Origin: Mycobacterium basiliense | GTDB taxonomy: Bacteria > Actinomycetota > Actinomycetes > Mycobacteriales > Mycobacteriaceae | Direction of reading: 5' to 3' | Assembly (NCBI RefSeq): GCF_900292015.1 | Contig: NZ_LR130759.1 | Location: 5,022,001 to 5,086,000 of the forward strand | DNA: 64,000 nt | Part shown: piece by piece, positions 8,043-15,710 of the stretch | How the letters are laid out: every line of letters starts with the position of its first letter | How positions within the stretch are numbered: the first letter of the stretch is position 1 | Position numbers and translations under genes: made by a program | The notes under the pieces: model-generated | What the model was told of the DNA's origin: nothing | Database searches by the model: none | The model's input: only the letters and a program-made list of their open reading frames with translations

Positions 8043-8449
8043 TCGGCAATCACCCGGCACACGAGGCCGGTCGCCGCTCCCGGCAGGCCGTCGAGGCCCG
8101 CGACAAGGATGCTTGGCTAGCGGTGTTCGCCGACGACGCGATCGTCGAAGACCCCATCGGGCCATCGGCTTTCGACCCCGAAGGCAAGGGCCACCAGGGC
8201 CGAGACGCGATATCAGCCTTCTGGGACAAGGCCATCGCCCCGACCACCAAGATCGAGTTTTTCTTCCGCGACACTTACCAATGCGGCAACGAGGAAGCCA
8301 ACGTCGGGCACATCCTGATCACCACTGGCGACTACCAGACCACCGCCGACGGCGTGTTCACCTACAAGGCTAACGAAGCGGGACAGCTGGTGGCGTTACG
8401 CGCGTACTGGGAGATGGACCGCGCGGCGGCAACCACCCGGAAAATCTAG
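8039..8449 (+). CDS. SnoaL / NTF2-like (ketosteroid-isomerase-fold) protein
   Basis: The 136-residue product begins with GTG 8039, overlapping the preceding stop as GTGA. The pattern RQAVEARDKDAWLAVFADDAIVEDPIGPS...GKGHQGRDAISAFWD is typical of the SnoaL-like/NTF2 cone fold used by ketosteroid isomerases, limonene-epoxide hydrolases and polyketide cyclases. As the last gene of the Rv3521-ltp4-ltp3 operon it could isomerise or hydrate a steroid intermediate, or simply bind it. The catalytic role is inferred from the fold only. I recall no equivalent at this place in H37Rv. Confidence 0.8.
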   Translation: MIGNHPAHEAGRRSRQAVEARDKDAWLAVFADDAIVEDPIGPSAFDPEGKGHQGRDAISAFWDKAIAPTTKIEFFFRDTYQCGNEEANVGHILITTGDYQTTADGVFTYKANEAGQLVALRAYWEMDRAAATTRKI

Positions 8450-8584
8450 GGCGTCACATTTGGGCCGGCTTCGTCCGCCCGCCGATGTTTGCCAAACCAG
8501 CCGCCGAATTTCCCGTGCATGCCGATCATGTGCGCGGTACTGTCTTTTGATCGCGATCAGCCAAGGTGACGAGGGAGTCGGCCT

Positions 8585-9508
8585 ATGGATGGCGTGGAAT
8601 ACGGCGCTTCGTCGCGGCGCCGACGCGCTTTGCTCGTGGCGGGGGCGACGATAGTCGCCGTCGCGGTCCTCGCGGGCGTCGGATTCCTGATCTTCAAGCC
8701 ATCATCGGCGGAACTCGAGGCCAACAAGGTCGGCCTGTCCACTGCTGCCGCCCGGCCGGACCAAGTCCAGCTGCCCTTCCGGCTGGGAGATCCCGACGGC
8801 GTGGCGGTGGACAGCATGGGCACCGTTTACGTCGCCGACCCGGGCAACAAGCGGGTGCTGAAGCTGCCCGTGGGTGCCAGCACGGCGACCGCGCTACCGA
8901 TCACCGCTCCGCTCAGTCCGGACGGCGTGGCCGTCGACAGCCACGATGCCGTCTACGTCATTGACGGGATGGGCAAGCGGATACTGAAGCTCTCGGCCGA
9001 TCTAAGAACCCCAACCGAGCTCGCGTTCACCGGCCTGGCCGACCCGCATGGTTTGGCAATTGACGGCCGCGGCACGGTGTATGTGGTTGACCACGTCAAC
9101 AACAACGTGTTGCAGCTGCCCGCGGGCGCCGAGGCCCCCAGCGAGTTGTCGTTCACCGGCCTTAATCGTCCCTACGATGTCGCCGTGGACAGCGCTGGAA
9201 CCGTCTACGTCAGCGACAGCGGCAATAACCGGGTGGCGGCGCTCGCCGAAGGCGCCACAACACCCGTCTATCTCCCGTTGACCGGTCTCAATTTCCCCAC
9301 GGGAGTGACCGTGGACCGCGACGGCAATATCTATGTGGGCGACTTGAACAACAATCGAGTGCTCAAGCTGGCAGCCGGCTCGAACATCCAGACCACGCTG
9401 CCCTTTTCCGGACTATCCGGGCCAACCGATGTGGCAGTGGACGATCAACGTGCCGTCTATGTGATCGACTTCAAGGACCGAGTGCTGAAGCTGATGGCGA
9501 CGGGATGA
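8585..9508 (+). CDS. Membrane-anchored NHL-repeat beta-propeller protein (Rv3524-like)
   Basis: A 307-residue protein with a basic N-terminus, one transmembrane helix (about residues 17-38) and an extracytoplasmic region of about six NHL repeats, each with a G(V/L)AVD..GTVYV.D..N.RVLKL pattern. The repeats resemble the sensor propeller of the Ser/Thr kinase PknD, but no kinase domain is present. The likely place is the outer face of the plasma membrane, binding a ligand or protein. A good ribosome site (GAGGGAG) precedes ATG 8585. The 135 bp upstream (8450-8584) presumably hold its promoter, although no motif stood out. Confidence 0.85.
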   Translation: MDGVEYGASSRRRRALLVAGATIVAVAVLAGVGFLIFKPSSAELEANKVGLSTAAARPDQVQLPFRLGDPDGVAVDSMGTVYVADPGNKRVLKLPVGASTATALPITAPLSPDGVAVDSHDAVYVIDGMGKRILKLSADLRTPTELAFTGLADPHGLAIDGRGTVYVVDHVNNNVLQLPAGAEAPSELSFTGLNRPYDVAVDSAGTVYVSDSGNNRVAALAEGATTPVYLPLTGLNFPTGVTVDRDGNIYVGDLNNNRVLKLAAGSNIQTTLPFSGLSGPTDVAVDDQRAVYVIDFKDRVLKLMATG

Positions 9509-9666
9509 CCTTGCTTCCCGACGACGGGGCTTAGTCGCCGATTTCGCGCAGCGGTAGGGGCCGCGCACGCGGTGGGCCGGCGCGGGAAGAGCGACTCGCG
9601 AAGGAAATAACGGTCCCGCTCACTTACCGCATCTGCGACACTCGTTGCGAACGCGGGAGGTAAAGC

Positions 9667-11301
9667 ATGGCTGTCACTGTCAGCCCGGCCATACTGGCAA
9701 CGACGACTGACGATGCACTAACCATCGGGTCACTGGTCCGCGAAGCCAGCAAATTGGCGGAATTCGCCACCACCCAGCTCGCGCCGGCGGCCGCCGATGA
9801 GATCTCGGCCGCTGTTGCGGCGCTGTTCGCCTGCTACGGCCAGACGTATCAAGCACTCAGTATTCAGGCGGCGAAGTTTCACGACGAGTTCGTGTGCAAT
9901 CTCAGCGCCGCTGCGACGTCTTATTCGAGTGCCGAGGCCGCCAACGCCTCGCTCACGCAGGGGCTGCTGCACGCGGTGAACGCACCCACCCAGGCGGCAG
10001 TAGGGCGCCCGCTCATTGGCAACGGCGCCAACGGTGCGCCGGGAACGGGTGGCAACGGCGGCGACGGCGGAATCTTGATCGGCAATGGCGGCAGCGGCGG
10101 GTCCGGCGCGGCTGGCTCCGCGGGCGGCAACGGTGGTGCAGCGGGGCTGCTCTGGGGCACCGCCGGAGCCGGCGGAGCGGGCGGCAGCGCGAACTCCGGG
10201 ACCGGCGGGGCCGGTGGGATCGGAGGCGCTGCAGGGCTTTTCGGAACAGGAGGCGCTGGCGGAGCGGGCGGCGCCGGTGGCGCCGCCGGGGGCGGCTCGT
10301 TGACGGCCAACGGCGGGGCAGGCGGGCCCGGTGGGTTCGGCGGCATGCTGGTCGGCGACGGCGGGGTGGGTGGGGCCGGAGGCGTCGCCCAACTGTATGC
10401 CGGCGACGGCGGGGCCGGCGGCCACGCCGGACTGTTCGGCTCCGGCGGAGCGGGCGGCACCGGCGGACTTTCTCTCGAGGGCAGCGGGGCGGGCGGCACC
10501 GGCGGCACCGGTGGCGGCGGCGGGTGGCTATTCGGCGACGGTGGAGTCGGCGGGCTTGGCGGGAATTCACTGGCCAACAACGGCGGAGTGGGCGGGGTCG
10601 GCGGCGCTGGCGGGGTCGGCGGCGCCGCGGGCTTGCTCTCCGGCGACGGCGGGGGCGGCGGAAATGGCGGAAGTTCGATAAACCCGAATGGCGGGTCTGG
10701 GGGTGACGGCGGTGCCGGCGGGGCCGGCGCGTTGCTCGCCGGTGATGGTGGGGTGGGTGGCACCGGCGGGAATTCGCTCGGGACCGGGGGCGGGACGGGC
10801 GGGGCCGGCGGCCGAGCCGGCGTGTTCGGCGCCGGTGGCGCCGGTGGGACCGGCGGAGATTCGGTCAACATCGCCGGGGCCGGGGGCGCCGGGGGCGCTG
10901 CCCGGTTCGTCGGGGCCGGGGGCACCGGCGGCGTCGGGGGGTTCGGTGACTTGATTGGCGGCACCGGCGGCAACGGTGGTGCCGGTGGCGCCCTGATCGG
11001 TGACGGTGGCGCCGGCGGTGGTGGTGGGATCACCGCGCTGTCCGGCAGTGTCGGCGGGGACGGCGGCAATGGTGGTAGAGCTGGGGTGTTCGGTTCCGGC
11101 GGTTCGGGCGGCGCCGGCGGGCAGGCCCTGCCGCCTGGGAGCACCGGCGGTAACGGTGGAGCCGGCGGCAGCGCGCAGTGGGTAGGCAACGGGGGCAACG
11201 GCGGCAATGGCGGGTCGGGCCAGGCGGGTAATGGCGAGGGCGGCGCGGCCGGCGCGGGCGGCCTGTTGGCCGGCCTCGACGGGACGTCCGGGCTGGACTA
11301 G
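9667..11301 (+). CDS. PE_PGRS family protein
   Basis: The 544-residue product has an N-terminal PE domain of about 100 residues (MAVTVSPAILATTT...) with a YSSAE segment that fits the YxxxD/E type VII (ESX-5) export signal. The conserved linker [16 protein letters not shown] follows, then about 400 residues of Gly-Gly-Ala/Asn/X PGRS repeats with LIGNGG, GLLxGDGG and AGVFGSGG spacers. A strong ribosome site (GGGAGGT) precedes ATG 9667. It ends six bases from the convergent Rv3525c-like gene. I do not recall a PE_PGRS gene here in H37Rv. Probably surface-exposed or secreted; its individual function is unknown. Confidence 0.9.
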   Translation: MAVTVSPAILATTTDDALTIGSLVREASKLAEFATTQLAPAAADEISAAVAALFACYGQTYQALSIQAAKFHDEFVCNLSAAATSYSSAEAANASLTQGLLHAVNAPTQAAVGRPLIGNGANGAPGTGGNGGDGGILIGNGGSGGSGAAGSAGGNGGAAGLLWGTAGAGGAGGSANSGTGGAGGIGGAAGLFGTGGAGGAGGAGGAAGGGSLTANGGAGGPGGFGGMLVGDGGVGGAGGVAQLYAGDGGAGGHAGLFGSGGAGGTGGLSLEGSGAGGTGGTGGGGGWLFGDGGVGGLGGNSLANNGGVGGVGGAGGVGGAAGLLSGDGGGGGNGGSSINPNGGSGGDGGAGGAGALLAGDGGVGGTGGNSLGTGGGTGGAGGRAGVFGAGGAGGTGGDSVNIAGAGGAGGAARFVGAGGTGGVGGFGDLIGGTGGNGGAGGALIGDGGAGGGGGITALSGSVGGDGGNGGRAGVFGSGGSGGAGGQALPPGSTGGNGGAGGSAQWVGNGGNGGNGGSGQAGNGEGGAAGAGGLLAGLDGTSGLD

Positions 11302-11307
11302 CCGGAA

Positions 11308-11832
11308 CTAGAGCGGCTCGAGCCCCGTCATGTGCCTCGCGGCCAGGTCGCGATAGGCCTGTGGATTGACGTTGACCCACACCTCGGCGCCGGTTCCCTC
11401 AATCGGTCCCTTCACCTTGGCCGGCGCCCCGGTGACCAGCATTCCCGCCGGGATCTGGGTTCCGGCTACCACCAACGAATGCGCCGCTATCAGACAGCGG
11501 GCACCGATTACCGCGCCGTCGAGCACCGTTGCATGGTTTGCGATTAACGCCTCAGACCCGACGTGGACGCCGTGGATCACGCACAAGTGCGCGACCGTCG
11601 CTCCGGGTCCGATGTCGACCGGGATGCCGGGCGGTGCATGAAGTACCGACCCGTCTTGCACGTTGGCCCCCTCCCGCACGACCACCGGTGCGTAGTCACC
11701 CCGCAGCACGGCGTTAAACCACACCGACGCCCCCGCCTCGACGGTCACATCACCGATAAGCGTGGCAGTTGGGGCCACAAACGCGGTGGGATCTACCCGG
11801 GGGGAGCGACCCTCGAAAGAAAATAGCGGCAT
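11308..11832 (-). CDS. Gamma-class carbonic anhydrase-like hexapeptide-repeat protein (Rv3525c-like)
   Basis: The 174-residue left-handed beta-helix protein starts MPLFSFEGRSPRVDPTAFVAPTATLIGDV. Histidines in AHLCVIHGVHVGSEALIANHATVLDG match the zinc-binding set of gamma carbonic anhydrases (Cam/CamH, YrdA family). The length matches Rv3525c. It may hydrate CO2 or be a non-catalytic relative; older annotations call it a siderophore-binding or transferase-like protein. It is transcribed divergently from kshA across a KstR operator, 72 bp from its start. Confidence 0.85.
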   Translation of the reverse strand: MPLFSFEGRSPRVDPTAFVAPTATLIGDVTVEAGASVWFNAVLRGDYAPVVVREGANVQDGSVLHAPPGIPVDIGPGATVAHLCVIHGVHVGSEALIANHATVLDGAVIGARCLIAAHSLVVAGTQIPAGMLVTGAPAKVKGPIEGTGAEVWVNVNPQAYRDLAARHMTGLEPL

Positions 11833-11903
11833 CGTTTACATATACCGCACTACGCATATGCCGTGGCCAGACTCGCCGTCGTTGCACTCCCCCGACCCAA
11901 AAC

Positions 11904-11917
11904 TGTAACGTGTTCTA
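11904..11917. promoter_or_regulatory. KstR operator upstream of kshA
   Basis: TGTAACGTGTTCTA keeps the AAC-NN-GTT core and the CTA right flank of the KstR palindrome. It lies 29 bp upstream of the kshA GTG start and 71 bp from the divergent Rv3525c-like start. This location fits the known KstR control of kshA. Confidence 0.8.
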
Positions 11918-11946
11918 GTTAGAGACTGCGATCTGGAGGTGACACG

Positions 11947-13131
11947 GTGAATACCGACACAAGTGGCGTCGGCGTCCGGGAAATCGATGCGGGCGCCTTG
12001 CCGACCAGATATGCCAGGGGCTGGCATTGCCTGGGCGTGGCCGAAGACTTCATGGACGGCAAGCCGCACGGTGTGGAGGCGTTCGGCACCAAGCTAGTGG
12101 TGTTCACCGACTCGCACGGGGACGTGAAGATCCTCGACAATTACTGCCGGCACATGGGCGGCGACCTCTCCCAGGGCACCATCAAAGGCGATGAGATCGC
12201 CTGCCCCTTCCACGACTGGCGATGGGGCGGGGACGGCCGGTGCAAGCTGGTGCCGTATGCCAAGCGCACACCGAGAATGGCGCGCACCCGATCGTGGAAC
12301 ACCGATGTGCGCGGCGGTCTGCTCTTCGTATGGCACGACCATGAGGGCAACCCCCCCGACCCGGCCGTCAGGATCCCGGACATCCCCGAGGCCGCCAGTG
12401 ACGAATGGACCCAGTGGCGCTGGAACCGCATCCTCATCGAGGGGTCCAACTGCCGCGACATCATCGACAACGTCACCGACATGGCGCACTTTTTCTACAT
12501 CCATTTCGGGTTGCCGACGTACTTCAAGAACGTCTTCGAAGGACACATCGCATCGCAGTATTTGCACAACGTGGGGCGCCCCGATGTGAATGATCTGGGT
12601 ACCGCCTACGGTGAGGCACATCTGGATTCGGAAGCCTCCTACTTCGGGCCGTCGTTCATGATCAACTGGCTGCACAACAGTTACGGCGGTTACAAGTCCG
12701 AATCGATCCTGATTAACTGCCACTATCCGGTGACGCAGGACTCGTTCGTGCTGCAGTGGGGTGTCATCGTCGAAAAGCCCAAGGGCATGGACGAAAAGAT
12801 GACGGACAAGCTGTCTCGAGTGTTCACCGAAGGCGTCAGCAAAGGCTTTATGCAGGACGTGGAGATCTGGAAGCACAAGACGCGCATCGACAACCCACTA
12901 CTGGTCGAGGAAGACGGTGCCGTCTATCAGATGCGTCGCTGGTATGAGCAGTTCTATGTAGATGTTGCCGACATCAAGCCCGAAATGGTGGAGCGTTTCG
13001 AGATGGAGGTAGACACCACCCGCGCCAACGAATTCTGGAGTGCCGAGGTCCAACAGAATTTGGAGACAAAGAAACTCGAGGCCCGCGAGGACGAATCGCT
13101 GGCCGAGGACGTACCCGCCAAACAACACTAG
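11947..13131 (+). CDS. kshA: 3-ketosteroid 9-alpha-hydroxylase oxygenase subunit KshA
   Basis: The 394-residue Rieske oxygenase is nearly identical in pattern to Rv3526. The Rieske cluster ligands are in CRHMGGDLSQG (C-x-H) and CPFHDW (C-x2-H). The mononuclear iron region is NVTDMAHFFYIHFG, with Asp and two His. It hydroxylates C9 of androstadienedione or 3-ketosteroid-CoA thioesters and, with KstD, opens ring B. Electrons come from KshB (59618-60694). The start is GTG 11947 with GGAGGTGAC upstream. Compared with H37Rv (386 residues, as remembered) the extra length is mostly in the acidic C-terminal tail. Confidence 0.95.
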   Translation: MNTDTSGVGVREIDAGALPTRYARGWHCLGVAEDFMDGKPHGVEAFGTKLVVFTDSHGDVKILDNYCRHMGGDLSQGTIKGDEIACPFHDWRWGGDGRCKLVPYAKRTPRMARTRSWNTDVRGGLLFVWHDHEGNPPDPAVRIPDIPEAASDEWTQWRWNRILIEGSNCRDIIDNVTDMAHFFYIHFGLPTYFKNVFEGHIASQYLHNVGRPDVNDLGTAYGEAHLDSEASYFGPSFMINWLHNSYGGYKSESILINCHYPVTQDSFVLQWGVIVEKPKGMDEKMTDKLSRVFTEGVSKGFMQDVEIWKHKTRIDNPLLVEEDGAVYQMRRWYEQFYVDVADIKPEMVERFEMEVDTTRANEFWSAEVQQNLETKKLEAREDESLAEDVPAKQH

Positions 13132-13136
13132 CGAGC

Positions 13137-13589
13137 ATGGACCCGTCGGACGAGCACGCTCTCCCTGACGTCGATCGCCTGGCCCGATCGATGTTGCTGC
13201 TGCGCGGCGACCATCATGACCACGATGAGTCATCGGGACCGCCCGATGACCGCCGATCATGGTCCAAATCAAGGGATTTCGCTGACGACCCGCAGCGTGC
13301 CGCCGCGGTGCGGGAAGCCAGCCGCGCCGACCGCGAACGCTATCTCAATGGGGGCTTGCAGCCGGTGGATTGCCGCTTCTGCCACGTCACCGTGACCGTG
13401 AAGAAGCTCGGTCCGGGTCATACAGCGGTGCAATGGAATACCGAGGCAACGCAGCGTTGCGCTCATTTCGCCGAAGTCCGCTCCTCCGGTGGAGATACCG
13501 CACGCACCAAGGCTTGCCCCAAGATGCATGACAGCATCGAGCACGCGGTGGCCGAGGGCATTCTGGATGCGACACCAGCCGCCGACTGA
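13137..13589 (+). CDS. Conserved protein following kshA (Rv3527-like)
   Basis: A 150-residue soluble protein starting five bases after the kshA stop, so probably co-transcribed. It has a cysteine pattern VDCRFCHVTVTVKKLGPGHTAVQW, then RCAHFAE and KACPKMHDSIEHAV. The four cysteines with nearby histidines could bind a metal or an iron-sulfur cluster, and the order C-x2-C ... C ... C recalls small mycobacterial ferredoxin-like partners, but I cannot assign a family. The position suggests a role with the KshA oxygenase. Length matches Rv3527. Confidence 0.75.
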   Translation: MDPSDEHALPDVDRLARSMLLLRGDHHDHDESSGPPDDRRSWSKSRDFADDPQRAAAVREASRADRERYLNGGLQPVDCRFCHVTVTVKKLGPGHTAVQWNTEATQRCAHFAEVRSSGGDTARTKACPKMHDSIEHAVAEGILDATPAAD

Positions 13590-13651
13590 GCCAACCGAAG
13601 CGGCTCTTGTCACTTTCGCCACAGTGACCCGTACTGAGACCAGTGGGCGTT

Positions 13652-13732
13652 GTGCCCGCCTTCGAGCGACAAGGCGCTCGCCGGTCCCGCAATTCCCGGA
13701 GCCCAGCCAGCTTGTCGCTCGAAGGTGGGCAC
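13652..13732. terminator. 22-bp inverted repeat between convergent operons
   Basis: Arms 13652-13673 (GTGCCCGCCTTCGAGCGACA plus AG) and 13711-13732 are reverse complements except at one position, separated by 37 bp. The region lies between the Rv3527-like stop (13589) and the sulfotransferase stop (13781), which converge. It may act as a two-way transcription terminator, or it may be a remnant of a small mobile palindromic element, as the loop is long for a simple terminator. The rest of the 190-bp gap shows nothing else. Confidence 0.45.
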
Positions 13733-13780
13733 ATCACATGCCGGCGGAGCAGAGGCTCAGGTGGCGACTGCGACTACCGA

Positions 13781-14926
13781 TCACAAACCAGCGAATCTCT
13801 CTTGGACCATTTCGGCGGTAAGACCGTAATCAGCCAGCGAATAGCTATGTTTGGGCGCCCGCGCGCCAGTCTTGCTCTCGGCATGGATCTTCGCCATGGC
13901 CTGTCGAGCTTGTTCGGTCAAGGTCAGGCCAAAGTACCGATAGACATCGGCCACCGTGCCGAGCGGGTCGGCAACCAAATCGCCGTAGTCGACGTCGTAG
14001 AACTGGGCCGGATCGTATTTGGCCCGGGCGGTATTGAACCGTTCCAGACCCCGCGACCAGGTATCCATCGAGTCGGCGCCGATCTGGGCACCCAGGAACG
14101 TCGTCGACCACCCTTCGGACGTGTGCTGCGCCAGTGAGCACATTGATGCCATGATCGTGTCAACGGGCCGGTGCGTCTGGATCACCAGCGCGTCCGGATA
14201 GGTAGTCATCAACGCATCCAGGGCGAACAGATGGCTCGGATTTTTTAAAACCCAGCGCTTTTCGACGTCATTGAGCCCGATCAGTTGCAGGTTCCTGCGG
14301 TGCCGCCGGTAGGGCGGGGTCCAGTCCTGACGCGACAGCCACTTGGCGTAGCTGGGCAGGTGGGCCAAGGTCTCGTACGACACCGAGTGCAGTGACTGCC
14401 GCAGCAGCTGCCAGCACTCCTCCAGCTCGTACGCAGCCATGAAGTGCAGGCCGGTATAACCGGGATTGTCCCGATGGTGCTGGGTGAACTGCGCATTGAG
14501 TTGGCGGTAGAACGGATTTGAGTCCCAGGTGTCGCGGGGTGGGCGCGGTTGCGGGAACTCGGCCAGCCACATGTGCAGACCCTGGTGGGTCGGGTCGGCA
14601 CCGAGCAGTCGGTGCAGCGCGGTGGTTCCGGTGCGCACCAGCCCGGTGACGAAGATGGGCCGCTCGATGACCACATCGGCGTGCCGCGGATATTGCTTCC
14701 AGGCGGCTTCGGACAGCAGCCGGGCGACCAAAGCACCGCGCAGGAAAAAGCGGTTCATCTTGCTGCCCAACACCGTAAGGCCGGCCTCGTTCCGGTAGGC
14801 GTCAAGCAGCACCTCCAACGCTTCGAGGTAATTGTCCTCGTCGGCGCCGAAGTCGTCGAGCCCCACCAGCTTGGTAGCCGAGGCATGCAGTTCGGCCACG
14901 GTTCCGACATCGGTCCGATCGGTCAT
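13781..14926 (-). CDS. Sulfotransferase-family protein (Rv3529c-like)
   Basis: The 381-residue product has the 5'-phosphosulfate-binding loop at the start of the domain (IFVTGLVRTGTTALHRLL, about residue 91 on) and a 3'-phosphate-binding-like segment (VIQTHRPVDTIMASMCSL). This matches the PAPS-dependent sulfotransferase type 3 family common in mycobacteria. Its substrate is unknown; the neighbours suggest a steroid or lipid. Its ATG overlaps the stop of the upstream SDR gene by one base, so the two are translated together within the KstR-controlled operon beginning at 16838. Confidence 0.85.
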   Translation of the reverse strand: MTDRTDVGTVAELHASATKLVGLDDFGADEDNYLEALEVLLDAYRNEAGLTVLGSKMNRFFLRGALVARLLSEAAWKQYPRHADVVIERPIFVTGLVRTGTTALHRLLGADPTHQGLHMWLAEFPQPRPPRDTWDSNPFYRQLNAQFTQHHRDNPGYTGLHFMAAYELEECWQLLRQSLHSVSYETLAHLPSYAKWLSRQDWTPPYRRHRRNLQLIGLNDVEKRWVLKNPSHLFALDALMTTYPDALVIQTHRPVDTIMASMCSLAQHTSEGWSTTFLGAQIGADSMDTWSRGLERFNTARAKYDPAQFYDVDYGDLVADPLGTVADVYRYFGLTLTEQARQAMAKIHAESKTGARAPKHSYSLADYGLTAEMVQERFAGL

Positions 14927-15708
14927 CAGGAGTGGTACTCCCCGCAGTTGACATCCAGGGTCTGCCCGGTGATGCCGCTGGACAGGTCGCTGGCCATGAA
15001 CAAGATCGCCGAGGCAACCTCATCCTCGGTCGGCAGTCTCTTCAGATCGGCGTGTGCAGCGGTGGCCTGGTATATCTGATCCACCGTGGTTCCGTACTTG
15101 CCGGCCTGATGTTCGAAGTATCCTTGCAGGGTATCTCCCCAGATATAGCCCGGTGCAACGGAATTGACACGAATACCCTTGTCACCGAGTTCGGTGGCCA
15201 GTGAATGGGACATAGCGAGCAAGGTGGCCTTGGCCATCTTGTAGGCGCCGTACTTGGGCTGCGAGTGCCGCAGCACCATGGAGTTCACGTTGACAATCGA
15301 GCCGTTGGCTTCGGCGAGCGGGCGAGTGAACCCTTGGATGAGGCGCAGCGCCCCGAGCGCGCTGAGTTCGATGGCGTCCCGGATGTGTTGAAATGTGGTG
15401 TCAGCCAATGGCTTCATCGACGGCACCCGAAACGCGTTGTTGATCAGCACGTCCACCTTGCCATACGCCTCCAGAGTGGCGTCCACCAGGTTGACCACCT
15501 GAGCCTCGTTGGTGATGTCGGTGCGTACCGCAATAGCTTGGCGTCCCGCGTCGACGATCTGCTTGGCCAAATCGTCGAGGCGGTCGCCGCTACGGGCCGC
15601 CAGCACCAAGTCGGCGCCGGCGCGCGCACACCGATGCGCCAGCGTGGAGCCAAGTCCCGGGCCCACCCCGCTGATGACGACGATCTTTCCGTCCAGCATG
15701 GTTGTCAT
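14926..15708 (-). CDS. Short-chain dehydrogenase/reductase (Rv3530c-like)
   Basis: The 260-residue SDR shows a nucleotide-binding motif GVGPGLGSTLAHRCA near the N-terminus, INNAF (NNAG-like), and catalytic YKMAK after a Ser-containing strand (YxxxK). It is an NAD(P)-dependent oxidoreductase, probably acting on a hydroxyl or keto group of a steroid or acyl chain. The exact substrate is unknown. It is the middle gene of a three-gene operon (DUF1214 protein, SDR, sulfotransferase); a later start at MLDGK (15699) is possible. Confidence 0.87.
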   Translation of the reverse strand: MTTMLDGKIVVISGVGPGLGSTLAHRCARAGADLVLAARSGDRLDDLAKQIVDAGRQAIAVRTDITNEAQVVNLVDATLEAYGKVDVLINNAFRVPSMKPLADTTFQHIRDAIELSALGALRLIQGFTRPLAEANGSIVNVNSMVLRHSQPKYGAYKMAKATLLAMSHSLATELGDKGIRVNSVAPGYIWGDTLQGYFEHQAGKYGTTVDQIYQATAAHADLKRLPTEDEVASAILFMASDLSSGITGQTLDVNCGEYHS

Positions 15709-15710
15709 CG

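Noticed and set aside
9921..11207. 428-residue proline-rich antisense frame in the first PE_PGRS gene
   Set aside because: GGX repeats on one strand give PPAPP-type repeats on the other. The PE domain, ribosome site and export signal are all on the plus strand.
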